Shown in pieces: positions 62,323 to 64,000 of a stretch of 64,000 nucleotides of DNA. The stretch's first letter is position 1. The number at the start of each line of letters is the position of its first letter. The DNA is from Ceratodon purpureus (lineage: Eukaryota; Streptophyta; Bryopsida; Pseudoditrichales; Ditrichaceae): contig CM026429.1 in the NCBI GenBank assembly GCA_014871385.1, positions 8,923,075-8,987,074 of the forward strand, given 5' to 3'. The position numbers were made by a program, and so were the translations under genes. The notes beneath the pieces were generated by a model, which was given only the letters and a program-made list of their open reading frames with translations, was not told where the DNA came from and made no database searches.

Positions 62323-63188
62323 GATTATCCCGTGCAACTGCGAACCTTATATATTAATTTTTTAACAACTCTAGAACCTCGACGTAGGCTAGTCATTCCT
62401 GTGCTCACTTATAATACACCCCATGAATGGTTTTATCATTGCCGTGATCGCAGATCTCTCTCTTTTTGCAACTAATAGTTCTCAAATGTAATGTCACACG
62501 AGTCGTTTGTACTTAAGACCCTCTCCGAAAGGACATGTTAGACTGTATACCGCAGTCTTGAATTTTCATTTAATTGAGATCCCTGACAGTCGATGATTGT
62601 GTATACTGAGTTGATGCATGCCAGGCCAGTATTTTCAAGAGGTGCTGTTCCAAGCATATTCCAGAAAATGCCAAAATGTCCATGTCCATGACAAGGTACA
62701 AGGTGACGTAGGATGCCAAGGACCAAGTACATAATCAAGCGAGTGCAACTAATGGAGTAATATCCGTTCCAAGCCATAATCAGAATCCTTCTCAGTTTCA
62801 CAAGCATGAAACTGGTAGAGTAAGATATCTTCACGCTTCTCCATAATTGCACAATGGCCTCTATTAGAGGAAATATATGGACTACTGTTTTAAGGTGTCA
62901 AATACTTCTAATCTATCTTTACAACTTTAGATTTTATCAACATCTGGAATTACAGGTCGATCTCAAACATCAACACCCGCAGACCCTGATCCTGTCTGTC
63001 CTTCGAATATGTTTGATTGTCATGGTTTTGCGAAGGATATGCGGGATTGGTCACAAAGGCAAGGTACTTGTACATCCAAAAGCAGGCTACATACCAGATC
63101 CGCCATAGAAGAATATACCAAACTTGAGATATATTCAAGTGCGGAGCTGAAGTTCATCGAATTCTCACACGTTGTTGAGAGCTTCGAC
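62323..63188. other. intergenic region between the TPR and S1-like genes
   Basis: Holds the TPR gene 3' UTR and the S1-like gene promoter and leader. The in-frame extension of the S1 frame back to 63009 lacks a signal peptide at its start, so it is treated as leader. No other gene seen. Confidence 0.45.
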
Positions 63189-63599
63189 ATGGCGCTCAGA
63201 GTGATCGTGTTTTTTCTGGTGATGGGGTCGGCTTCCATGGCCTTCGCCAAACAAAGCCTCGCAGACGTGACCATCGTCAATTCGCTTCCCCCGGAGTCTC
63301 CACCACTCCACGTGCACTGCAAGAACCGCCATAAGCATGACGCTCTCTCCGAGCATACAGTTTCGTACCAGCAGAGTGTTGTCTTCGGATTTAAGCCCAA
63401 CCAGTGGGGCACCACAAGATACACTTGTGAGTTCACGTGGAACAGATACCACCAAGAGTTTCCCGTGTGGGTTGATGACTACTTCTTCCAGACTAGGCCG
63501 TGTACGCACTGCGTCTGGACCGTGACAGTGGATGGCTTTTTCCGGAATGAAGCTGCAGATGGCAGGTTCCAACAGTTCGTTTATTATTGGAAGATTTGA
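63189..63599 (+). CDS. S1/self-incompatibility-like (SPH) secreted protein
   Basis: Single exon of 136 residues. The ATG at 63189 is preferred because it starts a clear signal peptide (MALRVIVFFLVMGSASMAFA) followed by the S1 domain: VTIVNSLPPESPPLHVHCKN, a central FGFKPNQWGTTRYTCEFTW, and PCTHCVWTVTVDGFF. Cys in HCK, YTCEF and CTHCVW match the conserved pattern of the family, whose small beta-sandwich is disulfide-stabilised. The poppy founder member is a pistil recognition ligand; most relatives in other plants have no known role. Intronless structure is usual for the family. Here it is likely an apoplastic signalling or defence peptide, which is inference. It lies 0.87 kb downstream of the TPR gene. 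Confidence 0.9.
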   Translation: MALRVIVFFLVMGSASMAFAKQSLADVTIVNSLPPESPPLHVHCKNRHKHDALSEHTVSYQQSVVFGFKPNQWGTTRYTCEFTWNRYHQEFPVWVDDYFFQTRPCTHCVWTVTVDGFFRNEAADGRFQQFVYYWKI

Positions 63600-64000
63600 T
63601 CGGTAACCAGAATTTCTGCCTTCACTATCACTCATGTGAATCATACTAGTCAGGAAACAGGTACGATTAGTGCTTGATTTTGGTGAATCATTTGTATCGA
63701 GGAAAATAGATCTCCGGATTACGTGCTATTATTTGTGGAAACCAAGAGCTTTATCAACTTCTGTGGCTTTACTTTGTAGCTAGTAACCCCTGATTGGCAG
63801 ATTCTTAACATCTAGAGTTTAAACTCACCTAAGGTCGTTACGTTTTGCAGGACTATCAGCTATATGTGGTCGAACAGACGATCTATCTCCCAGCAGAGGA
63901 CATATTCTAGATCGCAGAGTCGGTGATGTCCACTCAGATTTAGCGAATGAATAAGTTGCTGGAGATTTATGTATTCTGTTGTAGGGCTCTACAGCCCTGA
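63600..64000. other. 3' flank of the S1-like gene
   Basis: No further gene recognised up to the window edge. Confidence 0.45.

Noticed and set aside
63020..63644. Minus-strand frames of 138 and 159 codons
   Set aside because: Antisense to the S1-like gene, with no recognisable domain.

Overview
The window is nuclear DNA of a land plant. Three things show this: intron-rich genes with GT/AG borders, cell-wall genes of plant type (a family 1 pectate lyase, a class 8 pectin methylesterase, an S1/self-incompatibility-like secreted protein), and long AT-rich intergenic tracts packed with small transposons. The sharp contrast between GC-richer exons and AT-rich spacers, together with the Tc1/mariner remnants, would fit a moss, but that lineage is an inference and no marker here proves it.

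Layout. 0-2 kb: a two-exon minus-strand gene for a small secreted Gly/Trp-rich protein (983-1454). 2-15 kb: repeat-rich, gene-poor DNA with several foldback or MITE-like elements, a dead Tc1/mariner transposase (4379-5428), short tandem repeats and a TTAA-flanked element (9043-9903). 15.6-22.1 kb: two complete convergent genes, a four-exon pectate lyase (+) and a five-exon pectin methylesterase (-). 22-30.6 kb: a broken minus-strand gene end, then a second repeat cluster that shares at least four repeat families, in the same orientation, with the 2-10 kb cluster. It includes a TTAA-flanked element inserted cleanly into a Tc1-like transposase fragment.

30.6-57.5 kb: an uninterrupted head-to-tail array of a 1,044-bp unit, about 25.8 copies and 26.9 kb. 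Each unit carries on the minus strand a ~230-codon open frame with a C2H2/U1-like zinc finger that runs into a good 5' splice site, followed by a nested 25-bp minisatellite. Diagnostic single-base variants fall in blocks along the array, as expected from unequal exchange or local amplification. This is the most unusual object in the window.

57.6-62.3 kb: a plus-strand gene of about 15 exons for a kinesin-light-chain-like TPR protein, whose visible 5' end lies only about 110 bp from the end of the array and lacks a start codon. 63.2-63.6 kb: a single-exon S1-family secreted protein.

Functionally, the pectin methylesterase (removes methyl esters from homogalacturonan) and the pectate lyase (cuts the de-esterified chain) act in sequence on the same wall polymer. 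The Gly/Trp-rich and S1-type products are also predicted to be secreted. All gene models were assembled by eye from splice signals, reading phase and family resemblance; no database search was run.
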